From Actinoallomurus sp963823735 (GTDB lineage Bacteria > Actinomycetota > Actinomycetes > Streptosporangiales > Streptosporangiaceae), in NCBI GenBank assembly GCA_963823735.1, contig CAWGMO010000002.1, positions 2,914,001 to 2,978,000 of the forward strand: a stretch of 64,000 nt of DNA. Reading direction: 5' to 3'. Shown here one piece after another: positions 35,846 to 43,344 of the stretch. Position 1 is the stretch's first letter. Each line of letters opens with the position of its first letter. Under the pieces are notes generated by a model. The model ran no database searches. It was not told the DNA's origin and was given only the letters and a program-made list of their open reading frames with translations. A program made the position numbers and the translations under genes.

Positions 35846-36460
35846 GTGCGGAGATCACCGGAACCCGACGAGCGCCGGCGCGACGCCGAGCGGAGCAGGC
35901 AGCGGCTGCTGGACGCGGCCGTCGTGGAGTTCGGCGCGCACGGCCTCAGCGGCGCGCGGGTCAGCGAGATCGCCCGCCGGGCCGGGGTGAACAAGCAGCT
36001 GATCTCGTACTACTTCGGCGGCAAGGAAGGCCTCTACCGCGCCGTGGCCGACCGCTGGCGGGAGAACGAGCCGACCGTCACCGCGGACGCCGGCACGCTC
36101 GGCGAGGTGGTCGGCGCGTACGCGCGCGCCGCGCTGGCCCAGCCCGACCTGCTCCGCCTGCTGGTGCGCGAAGGAGTCGACCGCGACACCGAGGCGAGCG
36201 ACGAAGAGGGGCGGGACGCACGCTTCCAGGGGGTGCTCGCCGACTTCCGGCGCCGGAAGGCCGGCGGGGAGCTCGCGGCGGACCTGGACCCGGCGTACGC
36301 CGCCCTCGCCCTGTTCGGCCTGTCCGCCGCGCCGGTGGTGTTCCCGCAGATCGCCCGCGCCCTCGGCCTCGATCCGGAGAGCGAGGACTTCGCCGCCGGG
36401 TACGCCGAGGAGACGGCACGCCTGGTCTCACACCTGGCGGCCGGCGACCAAGGTCACTGA
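35846..36460 (+). CDS. TetR/AcrR family regulator
   Basis: 204 residues, GTG start. HTH at about 36-58 (LSGARVSEIARRAGVNKQLI, then SYYFGGKEGLYR), with a TetR_C-type ligand domain. Divergent from the FAD monooxygenase, which it probably represses through the 35767-35809 repeat. No strong ribosome binding site. Confidence 0.9.
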   Translation: MRRSPEPDERRRDAERSRQRLLDAAVVEFGAHGLSGARVSEIARRAGVNKQLISYYFGGKEGLYRAVADRWRENEPTVTADAGTLGEVVGAYARAALAQPDLLRLLVREGVDRDTEASDEEGRDARFQGVLADFRRRKAGGELAADLDPAYAALALFGLSAAPVVFPQIARALGLDPESEDFAAGYAEETARLVSHLAAGDQGH

Positions 36461-36514
36461 GAGGTAGACCATCGGCCGCCGCGGACGCCGGATGGCGCTC
36501 CTAGCGTCGTTGCC

Positions 36515-36766
36515 ATGAGGAAGATCTTCGAACTCCTGGCCACGGTCATGCTCGTCGGCGGGCTCGCCGGGGTCGTCCATCACTTCGCCGGCTGGTTCCG
36601 CGTGTGGGGAATCATCCGCCACGTACCGGTGATGCGCGATCACGAGCTTCCGGCCGGCATCGTCCTGGCCGTGCTGGGCTTCGCGCTGTTCTGGGTCCTC
36701 GAAACGCTGGAGAAGCGGGAGGACAGGATGGCGGCCACGAAGCGTGACGAACCGTCCAGCACCTGA
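36515..36766 (+). CDS. small two-TM membrane protein
   Basis: 83 residues, hydrophobic segments at about 5-25 and 44-65 (LLATVMLVGGLAGVVHHFAG, AGIVLAVLGFALFWVLETL), charged tail. Not recognised. No clear ribosome binding site. Confidence 0.55.
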   Translation: MRKIFELLATVMLVGGLAGVVHHFAGWFRVWGIIRHVPVMRDHELPAGIVLAVLGFALFWVLETLEKREDRMAATKRDEPSST

Positions 36767-36787
36767 CCAGCTCTAACTTGCGATCAC

Positions 36788-36803
36788 TCGAACTTTTGTT
36801 CGA
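36788..36803. promoter_or_regulatory. LexA (SOS) box
   Basis: TCGAACTTTTGTTCGA, an exact match to the actinobacterial LexA consensus TCGAAC-N4-GTTCGA, extended by one pair (CTCGAAC/GTTCGAG) and one more (A/T). It sits in the spacer of a possible promoter TTGCGA (36778-36783) and GAGTAT (36802-36807), 12 bp before the ATG at 36815. LexA bound here would block transcription until DNA damage. Confidence 0.85.
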
Positions 36804-36814
36804 GTATGTCCGGC

Positions 36815-37432
36815 ATGCTTGATGCGCGGTGTCTCGAGAACTATCCCACTGGTTCCCAGCGGGTCGAGGCCAGGAGCCCATGGGTCTGGATCCGGCACGA
36901 GGGCGCGTGGCGGAAGGGCGCCATCCACTGCTGGTACTTCCACAGCGGCGTCTGGATGGCCTGGATGCAGCACGACGACCCCGCCCCGGACTCCCCGTGG
37001 GCCCGCTGGGGCCTGTACCAGTACGACGGGATCACCATCCGGCGGAGGCACGCCCCGGCGGCCCTCGCGCGGATCGAGGTGCCGCCGGACCACCGCGACC
37101 AGACCGTCGTCCTGCTGCGCGAGGCCGGGTACGCCGTCGTCGCCGGCGGCGATCACACGCTGACGATCGGGTTAGCGTTGCTATCGTGTGATCGTGACGG
37201 TGGTGTCGGAAGCGGACGACGGCGGCACGCGCGCCGCCCAGCCCCGGCAGCTCATCGTGACGGTCTACGGCCTGTACTCCCGCGACGACGGCGGCTGGCT
37301 GTCGGTGGCCCGGCTGATCCGGCTGCTCGCCGACCTCGGGGTGGACGAGCCCGCCGTGCGCTCGTCGATCTCACGGCTCAAGCGGCGCGGCATCCTCACG
37401 GCACGGCGGCACGACGGCGCCGCGGGTTATGA
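36815..37432 (+). CDS. SOS-box-controlled tryptophan-rich protein of unknown function
   Basis: The first about 120 residues look real: SPWVWIRHEGAWRKGAIHCW, then YFHSGVWMAWMQHDDPAPDS and WARWGLYQYDGITIRRRHAP, rich in W, H and acidic residues, with no known domain. The frame has no stop until 37432 and runs 245 bp into the PaaX gene in another frame, where it turns Arg-rich, so the true end is uncertain; frames ending at 37163 or 37191 hint at a lost stop. The ATG at 36815 follows the LexA-box promoter by 8 bp (leaderless); an ATG at 36806 abuts the box. Likely expressed on DNA damage. Confidence 0.5.
   Translation: MLDARCLENYPTGSQRVEARSPWVWIRHEGAWRKGAIHCWYFHSGVWMAWMQHDDPAPDSPWARWGLYQYDGITIRRRHAPAALARIEVPPDHRDQTVVLLREAGYAVVAGGDHTLTIGLALLSCDRDGGVGSGRRRHARRPAPAAHRDGLRPVLPRRRRLAVGGPADPAARRPRGGRARRALVDLTAQAARHPHGTAARRRRGL
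37150..37194. promoter_or_regulatory. inverted repeat, probable PaaX operator
   Basis: CGATCACACG (37150-37159) and CGTGTGATCG (37185-37194) are exact reverse complements 25 nt apart and overlap the PaaX start codon at 37188. TGTGATCGTG resembles the TRTGATTCGYG site known for E. coli PaaX. This suggests autoregulation. GCTATC before the GTG could be the -10 of a leaderless message. Confidence 0.6.
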
Positions 37433-38033
37433 GCTGTCCGACGACGCGCGGGCGATCCTGCGCGAGGGCGACGACCGCATCTTCCGGCGCCGCCGTGCCA
37501 CGACCGGCGACGGCTGGATGCTGGCCGTGTTCTCCGTCCCGGAGTCCGAGCGTCACAAGCGGCACGTCCTCCGCTCGCAGCTGACCAGGCTCGGGTTCGG
37601 CACGGCGGCGCCCGGGGTGTGGATCGCGCCCGCGCACCTGCACGAGGCGACCGCCGAGATGCTGACGCGCCTGGAACTCGACGTGTACGCCGACCTGTTC
37701 CGCGGCGACCACCTCGCGTTCGGCGACCTGGCCGCCAAGGTGCGCACCTGGTGGGACCTCGACGAGCTGGAGCGCCTCTACGGGGAGTTCCTCGACACGC
37801 ACGGCCCGGTGCTGCGGTGCCGCACGGGAGAAGACGACGGGCGGCGGGCGTTCGCCGAGTACGTCCGCGTGCTCACCGACTGGCGGCGCCTGCCCTACCT
37901 CGACCCCGGCCTGCCGGAGGAGCTCCTACCGGACGACTGGATCGGCATCCGCGCCGCCGACGTGTTCTTCGCGCTGCGGTCGCGCCTCGAAGCGCCCGCG
38001 CGTGCCCATGTGCTGGAGACGGTCAGCGGCTGA
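37188..38033 (+). CDS. PaaX family transcriptional repressor
   Basis: 281 residues. An N-terminal winged helix (LIVTVYGLYSRDDGGWLSVA, then VDEPAVRSSISRLKRRGILT) and the PaaX C-terminal domains (WMLAVFSVPESERHKRHVLR). PaaX repressors respond to aryl-CoA thioesters such as phenylacetyl-CoA. Its convergent neighbours encode a CoA-thioester aromatic degradation set, so the ligand may be 2-aminobenzoyl-CoA (inference). GTG at 37188; further in-frame GTGs lie a few codons downstream. Confidence 0.9.
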   Translation: MIVTVVSEADDGGTRAAQPRQLIVTVYGLYSRDDGGWLSVARLIRLLADLGVDEPAVRSSISRLKRRGILTARRHDGAAGYELSDDARAILREGDDRIFRRRRATTGDGWMLAVFSVPESERHKRHVLRSQLTRLGFGTAAPGVWIAPAHLHEATAEMLTRLELDVYADLFRGDHLAFGDLAAKVRTWWDLDELERLYGEFLDTHGPVLRCRTGEDDGRRAFAEYVRVLTDWRRLPYLDPGLPEELLPDDWIGIRAADVFFALRSRLEAPARAHVLETVSG

Positions 38034-38427
38034 CCAGCGCGGCGACGCCCTGCACCTCGACGAGCGCCTCGGCGTCCCAGAGCCGGCTGACGCCGATGCC
38101 GGCCATCGCGGGGTACTCCGTGCCGGCCAGCCTGCGCCACACCTGCCCGATCTCGCGGGCGTGGGCGCGGTAGTCGTCCATGTCGACGATGTAGATCGTG
38201 ACGCTGACCAGGTCATGCGGGTGGCCGCCCGCCGCCGACAGCGCGGTCAGCAGGTTGGCGAGCGCGCGCTCGAACTGCGCGACGACACCGTCTCCGGTGA
38301 TCCGCCCCTCGGCGTCCAGCGCGGTCTGCCCGGCGAGGAAGACGAGCCGGTCGGCGCCGGTGACGACCGCGTGCGAGAAGCCGGAGGGCCGCCCCAGCTC
38401 CGGTGGGTTGATCCGCTCGACGCTCAT
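38023..38427 (-). CDS. RidA family protein (enamine/imine deaminase-like)
   Basis: 134 residues. RidA motifs: FSHAVVTGADRLVFLAGQTA, DVVAQF-like GVVAQFERALANLLTALSAA, and the end YPAMAGIGVSRLWDAEALVE. RidA proteins hydrolyse reactive enamines and imines. Arg-105 of RidA is replaced: I see no R in the usual I-E-V-E position region (SRLWDAEALVEVQGVA), so catalysis by the standard mechanism is uncertain. It overlaps the SDR gene by 4 bp (ATGA) and PaaX convergently by 11 bp. Confidence 0.88.
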   Translation of the reverse strand: MSVERINPPELGRPSGFSHAVVTGADRLVFLAGQTALDAEGRITGDGVVAQFERALANLLTALSAAGGHPHDLVSVTIYIVDMDDYRAHAREIGQVWRRLAGTEYPAMAGIGVSRLWDAEALVEVQGVAALVSR

Positions 38428-39197
38428 GACTGGACCGCGCCTCCATCCACGTTGATTCCCTGTCCGGTGATGGCCGGGCCGCGCAGGCACAGGTCGACGG
38501 CGTCCGCGACCTCGTCCGGCGTGACCAGCCTGCCGATCGGCTGGCGGTCCATCAGCGCCCGCCGTACCTCGGCCTCGCCGCGGCCGGTCCTGGCGGCGGC
38601 GTTCGCGATCGTGAGTTCGGTCATCGGCGTGTCGGCGAAGCCCGGGCAGACGGCGTTCACCGTGACGCCGGTGCCCGCCAGCTCGGCGGCGGCGGAGCGT
38701 ACGAGGCCGAGGACGCCGTGCTTGCTGGCCGTGTAGGCGCTGACGTACGGCTCGCCGATCTTGGCGGCGACGGAGGCGACGACCACGACGCGGCCCCAGC
38801 CGCGCTCCTTCATCGGCGGCACCGCGCGGCGCAGGCAGCGGAACGGCGCGGTGAGGTTCAGGTCGAGCATGCGCTGCCAGTCGTCGTCGGTGGTGCGCGC
38901 GAGCGGCGCCGCGTGACCGGCGCCGGCGCTCAGCACGAGCACCTCGACCGGACCCCACTCGCCCTCGACGGCGGCGAACAGCGCGTCCGGGGCGCCGGGG
39001 TCGGTGACGTCGGCGGGGAGCACCAGCGCGGGGCCGTCCAGACCGGCGGCGACGGCGTCGAGCCGGCCGCGGTCGCGCCCGTTGAGCGCCACGCGGTGGC
39101 CGCCGGCGGACAGGCGCGCGGCGATCGCCGCGCCGATGCCGCTGCCGGCCCCGGTGACCAAACAGGTTCTGGCTGCCACGGCGCCAGCGTGACACAT
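38424..39197 (-). CDS. short-chain dehydrogenase/reductase
   Basis: 257 residues. Cofactor motif T-G-A-G-S-G-I-G (CLVTGAGSGIGAAIAARLSA), NNAG-like LSAGAGH, catalytic Ser and Y-x-x-x-K (VASVAAKIG and YVSAYTASKHG), end ITGQGINVDGGAVQS. Sits between RidA and the divergent anthraniloyl-CoA-type monooxygenase, so it probably oxidises or reduces a ring-derived hydroxyacyl-CoA. ATG at 39197 directly follows GAGGAG; a GTG at 39179 is possible. It shares a 55-bp promoter region with the divergent gene. Confidence 0.88.
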   Translation of the reverse strand: MCHAGAVAARTCLVTGAGSGIGAAIAARLSAGGHRVALNGRDRGRLDAVAAGLDGPALVLPADVTDPGAPDALFAAVEGEWGPVEVLVLSAGAGHAAPLARTTDDDWQRMLDLNLTAPFRCLRRAVPPMKERGWGRVVVVASVAAKIGEPYVSAYTASKHGVLGLVRSAAAELAGTGVTVNAVCPGFADTPMTELTIANAAARTGRGEAEVRRALMDRQPIGRLVTPDEVADAVDLCLRGPAITGQGINVDGGAVQS

Positions 39198-39216
39198 CTC
39201 CTCATATCTCGCATCG

Positions 39217-39246
39217 TTGACGGCCGTACAAATCGCGACATACCCT
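39217..39246 (+). promoter_or_regulatory. promoter of the monooxygenase/reductase gene
   Basis: TTGACG (39217-39222), 18-nt spacer, TACCCT (39241-39246). The predicted +1 falls at or next to the ATG at 39253, pointing to a leaderless transcript, and no ribosome binding site is seen. Confidence 0.45.
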
Positions 39247-39252
39247 CGAAGC

Positions 39253-41580
39253 ATGCGCATCGCGGTGCTCGGCGGCGGCCCCGGCGGCCTGTACTTCGCC
39301 GCGCTGGCCAAGCAGCTCGACCCCCGGCACGAGATCACCGTCTGGGAGCGCAACGCCCCCGACGACACCTTCGGCTTCGGCGTGGTGTTCTCCGACGAGA
39401 CGCTCGGCGGCATCGAGCACGCCGACACCGAGATCTTCCAGGCCATGCGGCGCGAGTTCGCCCGCTGGGACGACATCGACGTGCACTACCGGGGCACCAC
39501 GCTCACGTCCGGCGGCCACGGCTTCGCCGCGATGGGCCGCCGGCGGCTCCTGTCGATCCTCCAGGGGCGCTGCGCCGACCTCGGGGTGGAGGTCCGCTTC
39601 CGCACCGAGGCGCCCGACGTGGCGCGGCTGTCGGCCGAGCACGACCTCGTGGTCGCCGCCGACGGGGTGAACTCCGCGACGCGCGCGCGGTTCGCCGGGA
39701 CGTTCCGGCCTAGCGTCGACACCCGCCGGTGCCGGTACGTCTGGCTGGGCACCGACCTGGTCTTCGAGGCGTTCACCTTCCACATCCTCGACACGCCGCA
39801 CGGGATCATGCAGATCCACGGCTACCCGTACTCCCGCGACGCGAGCACCTTCATCCTGGAGATGCACGACGACGTGTGGCGGCGCGCCGGCTTCGGCGAC
39901 GCCGTCGACCTGGACGTCATCCGCGAGCTGTGCGCTGACGTGCTCGGCGGGCACCGGGTGCTCGCCAACAACTCCCGGTGGACCGCGTTCGGCACGGTCC
40001 GCTGCGAGACCTGGCGGCACGGCAACGTCGTCCTGCTCGGCGACGCCGCGCACACGGCGCACTTCTCGATCGGGTCCGGCACGAAGCTGGCCATGGAGGA
40101 CGCCCTCGCGCTCGCCGCCTGCCTGCACGAACACCGCGACTCGGTGACCGGGGCGCTCGCCGCGTACGAGGAGGAGCGCAGGCCCGTCGTGGCCTCCACG
40201 CAGCGCGCGGCGCAGGCCAGCCTGGAGTGGTTCGAGAACATCGGGCAGTACGCGGACCAGGACCCGGAGGAGTTCGCGTTCAACATCGTCACGCGCAGCC
40301 GCCGGGTGACGTACGACAACCTGCGGCTGCGCGACCCGGAGTTCGTCGCCGGGATGGACCGCTGGTTCGCCGGGCGCCAGGACCCGCCCGCCGAGGTGCG
40401 CCCGCCGATGTTCCAGCCGTTCCGGCTCGGCACGCTGGACCTGGTCAACCGGGTGGTCGTGTCGCCGATGGACATGTACTCCGCGCGCGACGGCGTTCCG
40501 GGCGACTTCCACCTCGTGCACCTGGGCGGCAAGGCGCTCGGCGGCGCGGGCCTGGTGATGACGGAGATGGTGTGCGTGTCGCCGGAGGGGCGGATCACGC
40601 CCGGCTGCGCGGGCCTGTACACCTCCGAACAGGAGGCCTCCTGGCGGCGGATCGTGGACTTCGTGCACGGCCGCAGCGACGCGAAGATCGGCCTCCAGCT
40701 CGGACACTCCGGGCGCAAGGGGTCGACCCGGCTCATGTGGGAGGGCATCGACCAGCCCCTGCCCGGCGGCAACTGGGAGGTGTCCGGCCCCTCGCCGATC
40801 CCGTACTCGGCGGCGAACCAGACGCCCCGCGAGCTGACCGCCGAGGACCTCGACGCCATCAAGGAGCAGTTCACCGCCTCGGCCCTCGCGGGCGCCCGTG
40901 CGGGCTTCGACCTGCTCGAACTCCACTGCGCGCACGGCTACCTGCTCTCGTCGTTCCTGTCGCCGCTGACGAACCGGCGCACCGACGCGTACGGCGGCTC
41001 CCCCGAGGCGCGGCTGCGCTACCCGCTGGAGGTCTTCGACGCCGTACGCGCGGTGTGGCCCGCGGACCGGCCGATGACGGTGCGGATCTCGGCCACCGAC
41101 TGGTACGACGGCGGCATCGGCGTGGACGACGCGGTGGAGATCGCGCGGGCCTTCGCCGAGCACGGCGCGGCCGGCATCGACGTGTCGACCGGGCAGGTCG
41201 TCAGCGAGGAGGCCCCGGCGTACGGGCGCAGCTACCAGACCCCGTACGCCGACCGGATCCGCAACGAGATCGGCCGCAAGTACGGCGTCGCGGTGATCGC
41301 GGTGGGCGCGATCTCCTCCTACGACGACCTGAACTCCATCATCCTGGCCGGCCGCGCCGACCTGTGCGCGCTGGGCCGCACGCACCTGCACGACCCGCAG
41401 TGGACCCTGCACGCGGCGGCGGACCAGGGCTACGCCGGGCCGGGCGCGCGGTGGCCCGACCCGTACGCCGCGGGCAGCCGCGCGCCGCAGAGCGGCCGTA
41501 CCGAGGACGCGCGGCCTCGGCTGAGCCTGATACGTGAGGGCGCCGCGCGTACCGCGCACGCGCGCTGGCGGTCCGGCTGA
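39253..41580 (+). CDS. bifunctional anthraniloyl-CoA / salicylyl-CoA monooxygenase-reductase
   Basis: 775 residues in two parts. Residues 1 to about 385 are a class A FAD monooxygenase (MRIAVLGGGPGGLYFAALAK; second FAD motif GNVVLLGDAAHTAHFSIGSG). Residues about 390-765 are an old-yellow-enzyme FMN reductase (PFRLGTLDLVNRVVVSPMDM, LQLGHSGRKGSTRL, LHCAHGYLLSSFLSPLTNRR). This fusion is the 2-aminobenzoyl-CoA monooxygenase/reductase of the aerobic CoA-dependent anthranilate pathway, which hydroxylates and then reduces the ring; annotation as salicylyl-CoA 5-hydroxylase is the common alternative. The CoA ligase gene follows, and a RidA/SDR pair is divergent. Confidence 0.88.
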   Translation: MRIAVLGGGPGGLYFAALAKQLDPRHEITVWERNAPDDTFGFGVVFSDETLGGIEHADTEIFQAMRREFARWDDIDVHYRGTTLTSGGHGFAAMGRRRLLSILQGRCADLGVEVRFRTEAPDVARLSAEHDLVVAADGVNSATRARFAGTFRPSVDTRRCRYVWLGTDLVFEAFTFHILDTPHGIMQIHGYPYSRDASTFILEMHDDVWRRAGFGDAVDLDVIRELCADVLGGHRVLANNSRWTAFGTVRCETWRHGNVVLLGDAAHTAHFSIGSGTKLAMEDALALAACLHEHRDSVTGALAAYEEERRPVVASTQRAAQASLEWFENIGQYADQDPEEFAFNIVTRSRRVTYDNLRLRDPEFVAGMDRWFAGRQDPPAEVRPPMFQPFRLGTLDLVNRVVVSPMDMYSARDGVPGDFHLVHLGGKALGGAGLVMTEMVCVSPEGRITPGCAGLYTSEQEASWRRIVDFVHGRSDAKIGLQLGHSGRKGSTRLMWEGIDQPLPGGNWEVSGPSPIPYSAANQTPRELTAEDLDAIKEQFTASALAGARAGFDLLELHCAHGYLLSSFLSPLTNRRTDAYGGSPEARLRYPLEVFDAVRAVWPADRPMTVRISATDWYDGGIGVDDAVEIARAFAEHGAAGIDVSTGQVVSEEAPAYGRSYQTPYADRIRNEIGRKYGVAVIAVGAISSYDDLNSIILAGRADLCALGRTHLHDPQWTLHAAADQGYAGPGARWPDPYAAGSRAPQSGRTEDARPRLSLIREGAARTAHARWRSG

Positions 41581-41592
41581 TATCGCGGCCCA

Positions 41593-41620
41593 TTGACTGT
41601 CGTCAACGTAAGTGAATACT
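41593..41620 (+). promoter_or_regulatory. promoter of the CoA ligase gene
   Basis: TTGACT (41593-41598) and AATACT (41615-41620), 16-nt spacing. The -35 begins an inverted repeat TTGAC-TGTC-GTCAA that may bind the regulator. A GAGGAAG ribosome binding site lies at 41641-41647. Confidence 0.5.
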
Positions 41621-41655
41621 GGAACGACTCGGACATTTCAGAGGAAGTGGTCGCT

Positions 41656-43275
41656 ATGCGGCTCGCACCGTCCGCGCACGTCGACACCTTCTGCCGGGAC
41701 CGCCTTCCTCCGCAGGACCAGTGGCCGGAGTTCCGCTTCGAGCTGCCGGAGGTCCTCTACCCCGAGCGCCTGAACTGCGCCGCCGAGCTGCTGGACGAGA
41801 CCGTGCGCAGGTTCGGCCCGGACCGCCCCTGCCTGCGCACCGCCGGCGGGACCTGGACCTACGGCGACCTGCTCGGGCGCGTCGACCGGGTCGCCCGCGT
41901 GCTCACCGAGGACGCCGGCCTGGTGCCGGGCAACCGCGTCCTGCTGCGCGGCCCGAACAACCCCTGGCTCGTGGCGGCCTGGCTCGCGGTCCTGAAGGCG
42001 GGCGGGGTCGTGGTCACGACGATGCCGCTGCTGCGGCCCTCGGAGCTGACGTCGCTGATCGAGATCACCGAGCCCGACCTGGCCGTCTGCGACCACCGCT
42101 TCCTGGACGACCTGGTCACGGCCGCGTCCGGGCTGCCGATCCTGCCGTACGGCGGCACCGGCGCCGGCGACCTGGTCGCGCGCTGCGCGAGCAAAGAGGG
42201 CGGCTTCACCGCCGTGGACACCTCCGCCGACGACGTCGCGCTGCTCGCCCCGACGTCCGGGACCACCGGCCGCCCCAAGGCCACGATGCACTTCCACCGC
42301 GACGTCCTCGCCAACGCCGACACCTTCTCCCGCCACCTCGTACGGCCCGAGCCGGACGACGTGTTCACCGGCACCCCGCCGATCGGGTTCACGTTCGGGC
42401 TCGGCGGCCTCGTGGTGTTCCCGCTGCGCACCGGGGCGTCCACCCTGCTGCTGGAGCGCGCCACCCCGGAGGAACTCGCGGACGCGATCGCCCGGCACGG
42501 CGTCACGGTGCTGTTCACGGCGCCGACCGCGTACAAGGCGATGCTGGCCGCCGGGCGCGCCTCCTCGCTGACCGGGCTGCGCCGGTGCGTCTCCGCCGGC
42601 GAGCACCTGCCGGTCTCGGTCTGGGAGGAGTTCCACCGGACCACCGGCGTACGCGTGATCGACGGCATCGGCGCCACCGAGATGCTGCACGTCTTCATCT
42701 CCGCCGCCGACGAGGACATCCGGCCCGGCGCGACCGGCCGCGTGGTGCCCGGGTTCACCGCGGCCGTCCTCGGCGACGACGGGCGGCCGGTGCCGGACGG
42801 AGTACCCGGGCGGCTCGCCGTGATGGGCCCGACCGGCTGCCGCTACCTCGCCGACGCGCGCCAGCTCTCCTACGTCCAGGAGGGCTGGAACCTCACCGGC
42901 GACACCTACATCCGCGACACCGACGGCTACTACTGGTTCCAGGCCCGCAGCGACGACATGATCATCTCGTCGGGCTACAACATCGCCGGGCCCGAGGTCG
43001 AGCAGGCGCTCCTCCGCCACCCTGACGTGGTGGAGACCGCCGTCGTCGCCGCGCCGGACACCGAGCGCGGGTCGATCGTGCAGGCCTTCGTCGTACTGCG
43101 CGACGGCGTGGTCGCCGACGGCGCGAAGGCCGCCGAGCTGCAGGCCTTCGCCAAGACGGTCATCGCCCCGTACAAGTATCCGCGGCGGGTGGAGTTCGTC
43201 GGCTCGCTGCCGAAGACGGCCAGCGGCAAGCTCCAGAGGTACCGCCTGCGCGACCTCGCGGCAGGCTTGACCTAG
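41656..43275 (+). CDS. AMP-forming 2-aminobenzoate/benzoate-CoA ligase
   Basis: 539 residues. AMP-binding signatures: LAPTSGTTGRPKATMHFHRD (P-loop), GATE-like IDGIGATEMLHVFIS, NLTGDTYIRDTDGYYWFQAR, SDDMIISSGYNIAG and the acylation lysine PKTASGKLQRYRLRDL. Sequence layout (Y-x-P-E-x-x-N near the start, H-x-D-V-L-A) is that of benzoate/2-aminobenzoate-CoA ligases. It makes the CoA thioester for the preceding enzyme. I start at ATG 41656, which has GAGGAAG 8 nt upstream; an in-frame TTG at 41593 coincides with the -35. Confidence 0.88.
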   Translation: MRLAPSAHVDTFCRDRLPPQDQWPEFRFELPEVLYPERLNCAAELLDETVRRFGPDRPCLRTAGGTWTYGDLLGRVDRVARVLTEDAGLVPGNRVLLRGPNNPWLVAAWLAVLKAGGVVVTTMPLLRPSELTSLIEITEPDLAVCDHRFLDDLVTAASGLPILPYGGTGAGDLVARCASKEGGFTAVDTSADDVALLAPTSGTTGRPKATMHFHRDVLANADTFSRHLVRPEPDDVFTGTPPIGFTFGLGGLVVFPLRTGASTLLLERATPEELADAIARHGVTVLFTAPTAYKAMLAAGRASSLTGLRRCVSAGEHLPVSVWEEFHRTTGVRVIDGIGATEMLHVFISAADEDIRPGATGRVVPGFTAAVLGDDGRPVPDGVPGRLAVMGPTGCRYLADARQLSYVQEGWNLTGDTYIRDTDGYYWFQARSDDMIISSGYNIAGPEVEQALLRHPDVVETAVVAAPDTERGSIVQAFVVLRDGVVADGAKAAELQAFAKTVIAPYKYPRRVEFVGSLPKTASGKLQRYRLRDLAAGLT

Positions 43276-43288
43276 AGACGACTCTAGG
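43271..43288. promoter_or_regulatory. palindrome at ligase stop / aldo-keto reductase upstream
   Basis: CCTAGAG-ACGA-CTCTAGG, perfect 7-bp arms. It contains the TAG stop of the ligase and lies 57 bp before the aldo/keto reductase. It could be an operator or a small hairpin; no T tract follows. Confidence 0.4.
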
Positions 43289-43344
43289 ATCCAGACTCCC
43301 CCTCGACGCCCGTGCGAACGGGCCCATACGAGGGGAGCACACCC

